A stretch of 64,000 nt of DNA, taken from positions 1 through 64,000 of the forward strand of contig JBGAUT010000016.1 of the NCBI GenBank assembly GCA_044228505.1. The letters run 5' to 3'. Source of the stretch: JAEUKA01 sp044228505 (GTDB taxonomy: Bacteria > Myxococcota_A > Polyangia > Palsa-1104 > JAEUJZ01). Below the pieces are notes generated by a model. That model searched no databases. It was not told where the DNA came from and saw nothing but the letters and a program-made list of their open reading frames with translations. Positions 26,803 to 36,069 of the stretch are shown here, piece after piece (positions within the stretch are counted from its first letter, which is position 1; each line of letters opens with the position of its first letter). Both the position numbers and the translations under genes were made by a program.

Positions 26803-27860
26803 TAACGATTCCTCTTATGTGTAGCCGATACTTTGGGCACTGGAGGCGGCGGCGGGGTGTGGGGCAGGGCGGTGGTTGCACCCAGTGCCGAACAGACACG
26901 GCTCGCCAAGTGGCTGCCATGGGTACAGGCTCGCTTGAGCACATCCATCGGCAATTCCTTGAGCCGCTGCCGGAGATCATCCGGCCCTGCACCAGACAGA
27001 CAGACCAGCAGCGTGGCCAGCAGCCCAGCACTAAATGCATCCCCCGCGCCGGTCCGATCCACGACCGAGACTGGTTCTGCGGCGAAGTATGCTGTGCCCT
27101 GCGGCGCATCGAGGTAGGCACCGCGCTCGCCAAGTGTGACGACTACCACGGTTGCTCCCAGGCTGCGGACCACGGCTGCGCCTGCTTCGACGCTCTCTGT
27201 TCCGCACAGCAGCGGTAGTTCATCGTCGGTGAGCTTGACGACGTCACAGCCACTGAGAACCTTGCGAAGTAGCGGCGGCGCTTCCTTGATATCGGGCCAC
27301 AGATGCGGCCGCAGGTTGAGATCACAGCTTATGAGGCGCCGCACTTGCTGTTTTTGAACCAGTGCCAGCGCATGCAGCGTAGCGGTTCGTGAAGGCTCTC
27401 GTGACAGCGAGGACGAACCGAAGTGAAACAGCCGACCCCGCTGAATCATCGGCGCAGGGATCTCGGCGGGCGTGATCATCATGTCTGCCGAGGGATGACG
27501 ATAGAATAGGAAGGATCGCTCGCCGTCGCTGGCAACGGATACGAAGGTGACGCCGGTGCGTGCGGTCTTGTGCATCGAAATTCCGTCGATGGCAAGGCCC
27601 TCGGCGGCGAGTCGCTTTTTCAAGAATCGACCAAAGGCATCCGATCCCACTTGCGTGACGAGAGCGGTGGGGATTCCCTGACGCTGCAGTCCAATCGCCA
27701 GATTGCAGGGCGCGCCACCGGAGTGACGGGTGAAGCGCTCGACGTCTTCGAGCAGCACGCCGGGCGTCTCGGGAAACAGATCGACCAGCGCTTCCCCAAA
27801 TACCACCGCATCAACGGCCAATGGCGGAGCACCCGGACGAGCGGTTGGAGCAGAGAGCAT
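26802..27860 (-). CDS. PfkB-family carbohydrate kinase (fructokinase-like)
   Basis: The 352-aa protein has the ribokinase/PfkB motifs: VFGEALVDLFPE at the N-terminus, HSGGAPCNLAIGLQRQG (sugar-binding GG), CDLNLRPHLWPD, and the anion-hole and catalytic Asp motif VDRTGAGDAFSAGLLATLL near residue 265. The FGEALVD and RTGVTFV features fit fructokinases best, but 2-keto-3-deoxygluconate or other sugars are possible. The C-terminal 25 residues are Pro-rich and unusual. It is coupled to the downstream FMN reductase. Confidence 0.9.
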   Translation of the reverse strand: MLSAPTARPGAPPLAVDAVVFGEALVDLFPETPGVLLEDVERFTRHSGGAPCNLAIGLQRQGIPTALVTQVGSDAFGRFLKKRLAAEGLAIDGISMHKTARTGVTFVSVASDGERSFLFYRHPSADMMITPAEIPAPMIQRGRLFHFGSSSLSREPSRTATLHALALVQKQQVRRLISCDLNLRPHLWPDIKEAPPLLRKVLSGCDVVKLTDDELPLLCGTESVEAGAAVVRSLGATVVVVTLGERGAYLDAPQGTAYFAAEPVSVVDRTGAGDAFSAGLLATLLVCLSGAGPDDLRQRLKELPMDVLKRACTHGSHLASRVCSALGATTALPHTPPPPPVPKVSATHKRNR

Positions 27861-27876
27861 GGCTTATGAGCTTACT

Positions 27877-28560
27877 TCAAACCGCCATCAATGGGACGAT
27901 GCCGCCGGGCGGAAGTATCAGCGTGGGTTCGGTATAACGCTGGACTTCCTCGACCGTGGTGCCGGGGGCGATTTCGACCAAATGGAGCCCATTCGGACCG
28001 ACATCCATGACGGCCAGATCGGTGACGATTCGGGCGACGCAGCGCGGGGCGGTCAGAGGCAGTGAGCACTCCTTGACGACCTTGAAATCGAAGGCCCCCT
28101 CGGCGGCACCTTTGACCTTGGCGACGTGCTCCATCAAGATGATTACGCGGCGGGCACCAGCGACGAGGTCCATCGCTCCGCCCATGCCCTTTACCATCTT
28201 GCCGGGAATCGTCCAATTGGCCAGATCGCCGTTTTGGGCGACTTGCAGCGCCCCGAGGATGCAGATGTCGACGTGCGCCCCACGAATCATGGCAAACGAC
28301 TCTGCGGACGAAAAGTACGACGACCCGGGGAGTTCGGTCACGGTCTGTTTGCCGGCATTGATGAGGTCGGGATCTTCCTCTCCCTCGTACGGGAATGGGC
28401 CAGTGCCGAGCATGCCGTTTTCGGACTGAAGTACGACGTCGACGCCTGGGGGGACGTAGTTGGCCACCAGAGTCGGCAGACCGATTCCCAGGTTGACGTA
28501 AAAACCATCGCGCAGCTCGCTGGCGACACGACGGGCCATTTGCTCTCGAGTAATTGCCAT
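27877..28560 (-). CDS. 3-oxoacid CoA-transferase subunit B
   Basis: ATG 28560 (MAITREQMARRVASELRDG) gives 227 aa. The SENGMLGTGPFPYEGEEDPDLINAGKQTV block carries the catalytic Glu of family I CoA-transferases, and YVNLGIGLPTLVANYVPPGV is typical of the beta subunit. The enzyme moves CoA between succinyl-CoA or acetyl-CoA and a 3-oxoacid. It follows the subunit A gene with 13 bp between them, so both form one operon and a heteromeric enzyme. Confidence 0.93.
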   Translation of the reverse strand: MAITREQMARRVASELRDGFYVNLGIGLPTLVANYVPPGVDVVLQSENGMLGTGPFPYEGEEDPDLINAGKQTVTELPGSSYFSSAESFAMIRGAHVDICILGALQVAQNGDLANWTIPGKMVKGMGGAMDLVAGARRVIILMEHVAKVKGAAEGAFDFKVVKECSLPLTAPRCVARIVTDLAVMDVGPNGLHLVEIAPGTTVEEVQRYTEPTLILPPGGIVPLMAV

Positions 28561-28573
28561 CGCCAAAGGCTCC

Positions 28574-29299
28574 TTAGACCGCCGCCGTGGGACGAGGCCG
28601 CACGGTTCGCTGCTCAATCGGTTTCACGTAGTTTGCGCCTTGGAAGATGCGCTTTACGAAGATTCCCGGGGTGTGGACCTGATCCGGCGGAATTTCACCG
28701 GGCTCGACGAGCTGTTCGACCTCGGCAATGGTGATGCGGGCCGCCGTCGCCATGACCGGGTTGAAGTTGCGGGCGGTTTTTCGGAATAGCAGGTTGCCGA
28801 AGCGATCGCCCTTCCAGGCTTTGACCAGGGCATAGTCGGCGGGAAGCGCGGTTTCGAGGATGTAGTGTCGCTCTCGGCCGAGGCGGTCTGTGAACACCCG
28901 CACTTCCTTGCCCTCGGCGCGGAGGGTGCCGTAGCCGGTCGGAGTAAAGAAGGCCGGGATTCCGGCACCGGCAGCGCGCATCCGCTCGGCGAGCGTTCCT
29001 TGCGGACACAGCTCCACCTCCAGCTTGCCTTCGAGGAACATGCGCTCGAAGGTCTTGTTCTCTCCAACGTACGAGGCAATCATCTTGCGGACCTGGCCGT
29101 TCTGGAGCAGCTTGCCCAGTCCCTTGCCGTCGGTGCCGCAGTTGTTGGAAATCAGAGTGAGTTCGCGGGTGCCACGACGGAGCAGCGCCTCGATGAGGTT
29201 CTCGGGGTTGCCGCATAGGCCAAAGCCCCCGCTCATGATCGTGACCCCGTTCGACACGTCGAACAGAGCCGAGTCGGCGTCTTTGAAGGTCTTATCCAT
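28574..29299 (-). CDS. 3-oxoacid CoA-transferase subunit A
   Basis: ATG 29299 (MDKTFKDADSALFDVSNG) gives 241 aa of the family I alpha subunit: MSGGFGLCGNPENLIEALL, LISNNCGTDGKGLGKLLQNGQVRKMIASYVGEN and the FLEGKLEVELCPQGTLAERMRAAGAGIPAFFTPTGYGT block. The longer open frame from 29410 has no family match upstream of this Met. It pairs with subunit B immediately downstream. The upstream VOC gene is divergent. Confidence 0.94.
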   Translation of the reverse strand: MDKTFKDADSALFDVSNGVTIMSGGFGLCGNPENLIEALLRRGTRELTLISNNCGTDGKGLGKLLQNGQVRKMIASYVGENKTFERMFLEGKLEVELCPQGTLAERMRAAGAGIPAFFTPTGYGTLRAEGKEVRVFTDRLGRERHYILETALPADYALVKAWKGDRFGNLLFRKTARNFNPVMATAARITIAEVEQLVEPGEIPPDQVHTPGIFVKRIFQGANYVKPIEQRTVRPRPTAAV

Positions 29300-29417
29300 A
29301 GCCCGCAGCTTGCACCGAACGACGCCGCTTCTGCAACAGCTCCCCCATCCGATTGCAGGCCAAACGGCGTCGACTACTCGGTCTGGTCGATGTCTGCTGA
29401 TGTGGTACAAGCTGACG

Positions 29418-30176
29418 ATGGCTACTGAGTGGTGCGGACAGTTTTGCTTCTATGAACTGCGTACGACCGATCGGGCTGCTGCGAGAGACTTCTACGGTGC
29501 GGTATTGGGTCCCGAGTCGATCGCAGCCGGTCCCGATCTCGCACCTCTGTGGGTGCGATTCGATGGCAAAAACGTAGGCGAAGTTACGATTTTGCCGCCA
29601 CAGGCTGTTGCCAAAGGGGCTCCAGCACACTGGCTTGGGCACCTGGGCGTGTCTGATGTCGAACAGGGCGTGCAGCGCTGGGAGTCGCTTGGTGCCAGCC
29701 AGCTTGGGCCACGGCGACAAACTGCGGATGGTTGCCAGGTTGCGTTGATCCGTGATCCGTTCGGATCTGTAGTGGCTCTTACCAATCGAGAGTGCTCGGC
29801 TGATCGACGCGGAGTGCTGTGGCATGAGCTGCATACGGAGGACCAGGAGCGGGCGGTGTCGGGCTATGGCCAAGCGGTCGGGATTGTGAAAACCGAGGCC
29901 TTCGATCCCGGACTGGGTATCGGACTGTATCAGCAGTTTGCCTGGCAAGACTCGCCGTCCAGCGTCGGTGCCATAGTCAGCAGCGTGCGGATTCCCGGGG
30001 TTCATCCGCACTGGCTGTATTACTTCACGGTTCCCGACCTCATGCGTGCGATCGAACGGACGGAGTCTCTTGGCGGGCGGGTCTATCAGGGGGTCCGGGT
30101 GCTACCAAGCGGAGCGCGGGTGGCGCAGTGTGAAGATCCTCAGGGTGCGGTGTTCGGGCTGCTTCAGTCGCCCTAA
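29418..30176 (+). CDS. VOC (glyoxalase/bleomycin-resistance fold) family protein
   Basis: ATG 29418 (MATEWCGQFCFYELRTTDR) gives 252 aa, and a second in-frame ATG lies at 29400. Two paralogous VOC halves are visible. The first has FYELRTTDRAAARDFYGAVLG and ends in VALIRDPFGSVVALTN. The second has LWHELHTEDQERAVSGYGQAVG and ends in VAQCEDPQGAVFGLLQSP. This two-half layout matches the 27-kDa-antigen/CFP30B-like glyoxalases. Metal-ligand positions are not clear enough to claim catalysis. It is divergent from the CoA-transferase operon. Confidence 0.85.
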   Translation: MATEWCGQFCFYELRTTDRAAARDFYGAVLGPESIAAGPDLAPLWVRFDGKNVGEVTILPPQAVAKGAPAHWLGHLGVSDVEQGVQRWESLGASQLGPRRQTADGCQVALIRDPFGSVVALTNRECSADRRGVLWHELHTEDQERAVSGYGQAVGIVKTEAFDPGLGIGLYQQFAWQDSPSSVGAIVSSVRIPGVHPHWLYYFTVPDLMRAIERTESLGGRVYQGVRVLPSGARVAQCEDPQGAVFGLLQSP

Positions 30177-30269
30177 AGTGCGGATCCTTCGTCGCTGCAC
30201 GGGGGAGGGTGATCGCTCGCGGATTCCGGGTTCCGCATCACCTAGCGCTTCCGCTACAGTCCGCGGCCT

Positions 30270-32618
30270 ATGGAGCGTGCGCGGTTTGCCGGATGGACGT
30301 TTTGCGTCGGCCTCGGGCTTGGCCTCACGGGCTGTGCTGCCGTCGAAGAAGGTCCACGCTACGACGAGCGCTGTCTACTAAGGGTCCACTTCCGTCCCGA
30401 CATCACGCTGGCGCGCAAGGATGTGACGCTGACCAGGGAGCAGGTCGAGCAGCCGGAGCTTGTCGGGAGCTGGGATAACTTTCGGCGACCTGGCTATCGT
30501 CGGTTCGACGAGCAAGTGTCCCAGCAAGGGACGCGCTACTTCACGCTGTCGCTGCCGCTGCCGCCGGGTCGCTATCGTTATGGTTTTATCGTTGGAAGCG
30601 AGCTGCTGACCGATGACCTGAATCCACACAGCGAGTTCGCCGAACATCCACTGTGGAGTGACTCGACGCCCTATGAAGGGGAGTGGTCGGTGACAGAGCT
30701 TGCCGATTGCAGATTGCCAACCCTCAGCGTCGGACCGATTGCCGTGGACGACAGCTCTTCCTTGGTGGCAAGCGACGGCAAACTTCGGGTCGAGTTTGGG
30801 CTGATTCCTGGCATCGAAGCGGCACAGCTTGGCTCGCCGCTCGTCGAGGTTCGTTACAACGGGGAGCTGCTGACCACGCCATCTGTGCAGCTTTCCCAGC
30901 CGTCGGACACCGCCGCAGTTGTGGAGCTTGCGGGTCTAGCGAGTGGCAAGTATCAGGTTCAGCTTTCGGCCCGAGATCGGCTCCATGGCGTGGCGCTGAA
31001 GGCAACGGCGCAAGCGGTGGTTTCCCCGCGACGACCGGTGGTGCGAAGTGGACTCAGTGATGCGGAGCGCCAAGACACGGTGCTCTATCACGTGCTCATC
31101 GATCGCTTTCGCGGAGCGGCAGGCGCTCTGGCACCTCCACTAACGCCCGGGCGACGGGCCGGAGGTACGCTCGATGGCGTGCGTGCGGCCGTCGAGGCAG
31201 GGTACTTTGAGTCGCTCGGGGTGACGACGCTGTGGCTGTCGCCGCTGTACGAAAATGCACCCGGAGTGCAGCGTGGTCGCGACGGCAACTATTACGAGGC
31301 GTATCACGGTTATTGGCCAGCGGAGCCGCGCAGCGTGGAATCCAAGCTCGGCTCAGCGGCGGATCTCGACAAGCTGGTACAGGCGGCCCATCGCCATGGC
31401 TTGCGGGTGATCTTCGACGCTGTACCGAATCACGTCTTTTCCGGCCATCCCTATTATCTGACCCACGGTCGCACGTCCCCGGCGAGCCAACCCGATCCGC
31501 AGCGTCAGTCGTGGTTTGCCGACGGTCCTTCGGCCTGCGTGTGTGGCTCCCCGGGCTGCGGCTGGGGGGAGCGGATCGAAGACTGCTGGTTTGACACCTA
31601 TTTGCCCGATGTGAACTTGCGCAATCCGGAAGCGGCTCGGCAGCAAGCGGCGGATTTGTTGTGGTGGCTTCACCGCTTCGATCTCGATGGAATGCGCATC
31701 GATGCGGTGCCGATGATGCCTCGTGGGTTTACGCGACGGGTGGTGCGTTCGGTCGCAGAGCAGGCGACACGACGGGGTCTCGATGTGCTGATCATCGGTG
31801 AGGACTACACCGGGCCGGGCGACGGTGGGCGCTTCGAAATCCGCAGTTTTCTCGGGGATCGATTCGATGGGCTACACAGTGCGTTCGATTTTCCGCTGTT
31901 TTGGGCGACGGTCGATGCGCTGGCAAGAGACCGGATTCCGCTGGTTGATTTGGAAAAGCAAATCGCGCTGAGTCGAGATGTCTACGGAGGTTCGGGGGCG
32001 GTCATGGCGCATATCCTGAACAATCACGACACGGCGCGCTTTGTGTCCGAGGCGGCGGGCAATGCTGGGAATGATCCCTGGCGCTCGGCTCCACCTCAAC
32101 CGACCGAGCTTGGTCCCTATCAAAGGCAGATGTTGGCGCTGACCCTACTCATGACGCTGCCTGGGATTCCGGTGCTCTATTACGGGGACGAGGTCGGACT
32201 GGCAGGAGCGGGTGATCCGGACTCCCGACGGGTGCTACCCGATGTACTGGCGATGGGGCTATCGTCCGCTCAGCGACGAGTGCTTGCGCATACCCAGCGG
32301 CTTGGGCAGCTTCGCCAGTGTCTGCCGTCGCTGCGACGGGGCGTGCGGAAGCTTCTGCAAGCCGAGCAGGACTATACAGTTGCGCTGCATTCGGAAGTAG
32401 CAGAGGGGGATTCAGGGGATGTCGTGACGGTGATCTCGCGGAGTGTCGGTGAGCGTCAAGTGAGAGTGTTGGGAGTGCCCCGTGGCAGCTATCGGGATGC
32501 GCTCAGCGGTGAGTCGTTGGTGGTCAGCGGCGATGGGTCCGTTGGCATTCCGCTGCGCGCTTTGCAAAGTCAGGTGTTCGTGCGCGACGGTTCGCCGTGT
32601 GTGGGAGGGGGATCGTAG
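30270..32618 (+). CDS. GH13 alpha-amylase family lipoprotein
   Basis: The 782-aa protein begins with a lipoprotein signal (CVGLGLGLTGCAAVEE, lipobox Cys near 22), then a CBM48/E-set-like beta domain (LVGSWDNFRRPGYRRF, about 55-135) and the GH13 TIM barrel. Catalytic motifs are DAVPNHVF (region I), DGMRIDAVPM with the nucleophile Asp (region II), LIIGEDYTG with the acid/base Glu (region III) and ILNNHDTARF (region IV). A Cys-rich loop (ACVCGSPGCGWGERIEDCW) replaces a calcium-site loop. It should act on alpha-glucans at the cell surface or in the periplasm. It is convergent with the FIST gene. Confidence 0.93.
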   Translation: MERARFAGWTFCVGLGLGLTGCAAVEEGPRYDERCLLRVHFRPDITLARKDVTLTREQVEQPELVGSWDNFRRPGYRRFDEQVSQQGTRYFTLSLPLPPGRYRYGFIVGSELLTDDLNPHSEFAEHPLWSDSTPYEGEWSVTELADCRLPTLSVGPIAVDDSSSLVASDGKLRVEFGLIPGIEAAQLGSPLVEVRYNGELLTTPSVQLSQPSDTAAVVELAGLASGKYQVQLSARDRLHGVALKATAQAVVSPRRPVVRSGLSDAERQDTVLYHVLIDRFRGAAGALAPPLTPGRRAGGTLDGVRAAVEAGYFESLGVTTLWLSPLYENAPGVQRGRDGNYYEAYHGYWPAEPRSVESKLGSAADLDKLVQAAHRHGLRVIFDAVPNHVFSGHPYYLTHGRTSPASQPDPQRQSWFADGPSACVCGSPGCGWGERIEDCWFDTYLPDVNLRNPEAARQQAADLLWWLHRFDLDGMRIDAVPMMPRGFTRRVVRSVAEQATRRGLDVLIIGEDYTGPGDGGRFEIRSFLGDRFDGLHSAFDFPLFWATVDALARDRIPLVDLEKQIALSRDVYGGSGAVMAHILNNHDTARFVSEAAGNAGNDPWRSAPPQPTELGPYQRQMLALTLLMTLPGIPVLYYGDEVGLAGAGDPDSRRVLPDVLAMGLSSAQRRVLAHTQRLGQLRQCLPSLRRGVRKLLQAEQDYTVALHSEVAEGDSGDVVTVISRSVGERQVRVLGVPRGSYRDALSGESLVVSGDGSVGIPLRALQSQVFVRDGSPCVGGGS

Positions 32619-32621
32619 TGA

Positions 32622-33752
32622 TCAGGAAAAGACGATACCGGTGAGCGTTTGGTTGATGTGACCCAGATAGCTCTCGCCGTTCGAGTGCAGACCTGCATGG
32701 ACGACGCTCGATAGCGCGTTGTGGTAGGCGTCGTCGATTCCTTTGATCTGCACCTCGATCATGCGATAGGCGCAGTTGAACAAAATGGCGGCGCGGGGCG
32801 GCACTCCGAGTGGTGCCGTCGCTTTGGAAAACGCGGTCGCAGCATTTTCGACGATATCCTGGGCCTGCATCAGATTCAGCGTCATTCCTTCCAACACCGA
32901 GCAGGCAAAGAACAGAGACGATCCTTGGGCGCGGACGAGGCTACGCAGCCACGGTTCGCCATCGATCATCAGCCCAAGCGGGTTGGCCAGGAAGTGCGGA
33001 AATCCCAGCTCTGCTACCGACACACCGACCAGCTCTGCATAGCGCTCGATCGCCGGGCGTCCGTCAAGCTCGTGGATCAGTCGCTTGTCCGGGTCAGCTT
33101 TGGTCACCGTTACTTCGGCAGGAGTGGCAACAAAGTGACAGGTCTTAAGAATCGCAAACGGTCGTGCGGGTCGCAGTACCAACAGAGCACAGGCGTTATG
33201 GCGCAACTCTCCACTGGCATAGACCCAGGTCCGTTCGAAGCGAATCCGATCCCCAGCGGAGCCACCCACAAACGGCAGCAGCGGTGCGATGTTGCCGAGC
33301 GCTTCGTTGATTTTCTCCTCTCGGCCGCTGGCTCCTTCCAGAAAGCCAAGCCCCACCCAGTGTTCCGGATCGAGGTCACGGATCGATTCCCCAAGCTGAG
33401 CACTGAGCACGGCTGCAGCGGTCTCGATTCCGACAGGTACACCATCGTCCAGAATTGCCAGCGTCGAGGCAACTTGCTCGATGACGTCCGAGCCCAGCGC
33501 CAGAGCGACCGCTCCGCCGGTTCCGTGTCCCTGCTCGCTAAACTCGCCGTTCGACGAGCAGCCAGCAACGTGAGCCTCTGGAAAGCGAATGCGCAGGGCA
33601 TTCCCGATCAAGGTTCCGTCCTGTTCAACGGTGGCAAAGAACACCACCAGCTTTGGTGTCGCCTCGCCTAGTCCGGCAATCAGTTCGGCTGCGGCTAGAG
33701 CAGAGTCCGTTTGGGCTGTATAGGCACTCCGTGGTGCAAGGTTCTTGATCAT
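32622..33752 (-). CDS. FIST-domain signal-sensing protein
   Basis: The 376-aa protein matches the FIST_N/FIST_C family: KLVVFFATVEQDGTLIGNALRIRFPEAHVAGCSSNGEFSEQGHGTGGAVALAL in the N-domain and a C-domain with LVGVSVAELGFPHFLANPLGLMIDGEPWLRSL and FNCAYRMIEVQIKG. FIST proteins are proposed sensors of small ligands such as amino acids and usually sit with signal-transduction genes. Here it is the last gene of an operon with a methyl-accepting protein and a 72-aa protein (4-bp and 1-bp overlaps), supporting a sensing role. Confidence 0.9.
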   Translation of the reverse strand: MIKNLAPRSAYTAQTDSALAAAELIAGLGEATPKLVVFFATVEQDGTLIGNALRIRFPEAHVAGCSSNGEFSEQGHGTGGAVALALGSDVIEQVASTLAILDDGVPVGIETAAAVLSAQLGESIRDLDPEHWVGLGFLEGASGREEKINEALGNIAPLLPFVGGSAGDRIRFERTWVYASGELRHNACALLVLRPARPFAILKTCHFVATPAEVTVTKADPDKRLIHELDGRPAIERYAELVGVSVAELGFPHFLANPLGLMIDGEPWLRSLVRAQGSSLFFACSVLEGMTLNLMQAQDIVENAATAFSKATAPLGVPPRAAILFNCAYRMIEVQIKGIDDAYHNALSSVVHAGLHSNGESYLGHINQTLTGIVFS

Positions 33753-33967
33753 GGACTCCCTCCCTCAATCGTTACGCCCATGCGAGTGAGTGCATCGAGC
33801 ACTTTGCGGATGAGCGCTTGGTCCTGGCTCTGTTCGTCCTTGATCTTCCGAAGGTTGACCCCGGTTTGCAAAATCAGTCGAGTGTTCACGACATAGAAAT
33901 TGCTTGGCAATGGCAGCCGAGCACGGAGTGCATCTGCCAGCGCTTCCATGGTTTGGATTCGTGTCAT
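33749..33967 (-). CDS. 72-aa protein between MCP and FIST genes, function unknown
   Basis: The product is mostly helical (RIQTMEALADALRARLPLPSNFYVVNTRLILQTGVNLRKI, then DQALIRKVLDALTRMGVTIEGG). It overlaps the MCP stop by one base and the FIST start by four, so all three are translated together. No known motif is evident. A coupling or adaptor role between FIST protein and MCP is an inference from context. Confidence 0.7.
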   Translation of the reverse strand: MTRIQTMEALADALRARLPLPSNFYVVNTRLILQTGVNLRKIKDEQSQDQALIRKVLDALTRMGVTIEGGSP

Positions 33968-35307
33968 CAGTCCCCTATTCCTGTCGCTGGGCTCCGACCA
34001 TCAGCGGCATACTTCCCAAAGCGTGATCGCAGGTTTCCCAATTGTTCCTGGAGCGCGATCAGTACTTTCTGTTCTTCTTGAAGGAGTGAGGCAGAGTCAT
34101 TCTCTATCAACTCCGCTCCCGGCTCTGCGTGATGGTTCATTCCGCCACGACTTAGGAGTTCATGCGTAATTTCCGCGATATTGTCGATGATTCCCGCGCT
34201 CTGTTCTGCGCTGGAGTTGATCACGCGCAGCGCTTCAGCGGCCTGCTTGGATCGCGAGACACTCTGCTCAACCGATGCGTCGGCAGAGATCATATGCCGA
34301 ACGGCCTCCAGCGATTCATGCTGCAAACTTCCAATCAGCTTACGGACTTCACGGGTCGAGCGCTGCGCCTGTTCCGCCAGACGCCGAACTTCCTCGGCAA
34401 CCACTGCAAATCCGCGTCCGTGATCGCCCGCCCGAGCTGCCTCAATCGCTGCATTGAGAGCAATCAACCGCGTCTGATCGGCAATCTCCTGAATCAAGTT
34501 GACGATTCCTTCGATTCCTGCCGAACGCCGTTGCAGTTGGTCAATGGTTCCGGATGCTTTTTGGACCGTTACATAGACATCAGAGATGATCTGATGCACC
34601 GATTCCACGGCTGACACTCCGCTCTCTGCTTGCTCCAGCGTTGTGGCGGTATGCACCTGCGCCTGCTCGACCCCCTCAATCAATCGCACGACACTGGACT
34701 GGAGAAGTCGCTGGCCGTCTTTGCCTTTGCTGTCACGCTTTCGTACATCATCCACAGTTGTCGAAAGCTGATCGAGTACTTGGTTGCAGTCCGCCAACGC
34801 CGATACTCCGGCCGCCAAGTCCGCAAGATGGGTATTTCGTTCCTTGGCTGCGTTACCTAACGCCAGCGTGAGTGGCTCCAGCTCATCCTGATGGTCTTGC
34901 TGAGACGCGACATCGGGCCCGTCCCCAGCCAGCCGGTGTGCCAAATGCCGGACTTGGTCGAGTCTACTGCGCAGCGAGCGCAACCAAGTGTGCACAATCA
35001 GCACGGAAACCCCTAACATCAGCAGCGAAAGCAGCAGCAGCAGTGCGACCTGTTGGTAGCCATGGCGCTGAAGTTCTAGTGAAAGAGGCTTGCACAGCGG
35101 ATGGTTCTGACCCTCTCCTTGTCCGCAGCGGAGGGTCTGTAGCATTCCTTCAAGCGCCTGCTGCGACCGGACCAGGTGAACGCTGAACCAACCCAGAATC
35201 AGCCCCACACCGATTGTAAGAACCATCAGCAGATGTCGAGATGGACCACGCAGACTGGCTCCCGAGCGCAGAGTAACGGATTCAGGGTGGCTTGTCGGAA
35301 GACTCAT
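33967..35307 (-). CDS. Methyl-accepting chemotaxis-type transducer
   Basis: I place the start at ATG 35307 (446 aa); the frame is open to 35370. Two membrane helices (about residues 17-38 and 72-95) flank a very short periplasmic loop with two Cys (LRCGQGEGQNHPLC). A HAMP-like region and a long coiled coil follow, with the MCP hairpin tip IADQTRLIALNAAIEAARAGDHGRGFAVVAEEVRRLAEQ. The tiny loop means that it probably senses through a partner, and the FIST protein of the same operon is a candidate. The gene follows the C-terminal fragment of kinase C/D, so the intact kinase would have been the first gene of this operon. Confidence 0.9.
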   Translation of the reverse strand: MSLPTSHPESVTLRSGASLRGPSRHLLMVLTIGVGLILGWFSVHLVRSQQALEGMLQTLRCGQGEGQNHPLCKPLSLELQRHGYQQVALLLLLSLLMLGVSVLIVHTWLRSLRSRLDQVRHLAHRLAGDGPDVASQQDHQDELEPLTLALGNAAKERNTHLADLAAGVSALADCNQVLDQLSTTVDDVRKRDSKGKDGQRLLQSSVVRLIEGVEQAQVHTATTLEQAESGVSAVESVHQIISDVYVTVQKASGTIDQLQRRSAGIEGIVNLIQEIADQTRLIALNAAIEAARAGDHGRGFAVVAEEVRRLAEQAQRSTREVRKLIGSLQHESLEAVRHMISADASVEQSVSRSKQAAEALRVINSSAEQSAGIIDNIAEITHELLSRGGMNHHAEPGAELIENDSASLLQEEQKVLIALQEQLGNLRSRFGKYAADGRSPATGIGD

Positions 35308-35397
35308 ATCCCTAACCATGTTAACGCGATGCTTGGCTACAGAGAATCCTTGGAAGTATGGACTCTTCACAATGACCCATACTTGTGCGGAGTCTGC

Positions 35398-36069
35398 TTA
35401 CGCAGCCGCACGTGCGAGCTCCTGATAAAACTCTCCTGCGGTCTGTGGACGACGATTCCTGTCGGGATCCAGCGCACGCAGGAGCACCGCTTCAAGTTCA
35501 CGGGTGATGTTGCCTTGCGCCCGGAGCGTTCCTCGTCCAAGTGGCTCGGTCATAGTCGCCCGCTGAACGAGTTGCTCGATCGGGGTCTTGGCTTTGTCTG
35601 CGAACGGAATCTTCCCCGATAGCATGTGAAACACCATCACCGCCAAACTAAAAATATCCGAGCGAGTATCGATCGTTGGGTCTCCGGCCGCCTGCTCTGG
35701 GGACATGTACGCAGGCGTTCCAATGACAGCACCTGCTGCGGTTTGTCGTCCCGGTGCCGCATCCATAGAGCGGGCAATCCCAAAGTCCACCACTTTCACA
35801 AAGTCCGACTGACCCTCTTTTGTCGTGACCATCACGTTGTGAGGCTTTAGGTCTCGATGGACGATTCCCTGCGATGGAGAACAGTCTTGGAGACTTCCCC
35901 TGCCGTCGAACCAAGAGCGTAACTCGGTGAATCCGCTCTGGTTGCCCGGCATCGATTCAGGGGGCGTTGCGTTTCGAACCCACCTGTCATTGTAGTTACC
36001 ACTGTTCTGGTTGCTCCGCCCAGCGAAACTCCCATTCCCTACTGAACGGCTGATGTGGACGTAAGCCAA
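35398..36069 (-). CDS. Ser/Thr kinase C/D, C-terminal fragment (catalytic loop and C-lobe)
   Basis: From about 35871 downward this frame encodes QGIVHRDLKPHNVM, KVVDFGIARSMD, GTPAYMSPEQAAGDPTIDTRSDIFSLAVMVFHMLSGKIPF and a C-lobe ending in FYQELARAAA. The ~66 residues before QGIVHRD (from ATG 36069) are not kinase sequence and come from the adjoining insert. The N-lobe is missing. The matching N-terminal part is at 59139-61187 on the same strand, and joining the two at the shared 19-bp repeat gives AHSQGIVHRDLKPHN in frame. The fragment has the whole catalytic loop but no ATP-binding lobe. Confidence 0.9.
   Translation of the reverse strand: MAYVHISRSVGNGSFAGRSNQNSGNYNDRWVRNATPPESMPGNQSGFTELRSWFDGRGSLQDCSPSQGIVHRDLKPHNVMVTTKEGQSDFVKVVDFGIARSMDAAPGRQTAAGAVIGTPAYMSPEQAAGDPTIDTRSDIFSLAVMVFHMLSGKIPFADKAKTPIEQLVQRATMTEPLGRGTLRAQGNITRELEAVLLRALDPDRNRRPQTAGEFYQELARAAA
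35853..35871 (+). repeat. 19-bp direct repeat flanking the 23-kb insert (copy 1)
   Basis: CTCGATGGACGATTCCCTG is identical to 59147-59165. On the kinase strand it encodes Q-G-I-V-H-R plus one base of the next codon, the start of the catalytic loop. Flanking bases differ on both sides: CGATGG follows here, but GCTGTG follows in the other copy. Confidence 0.85.
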
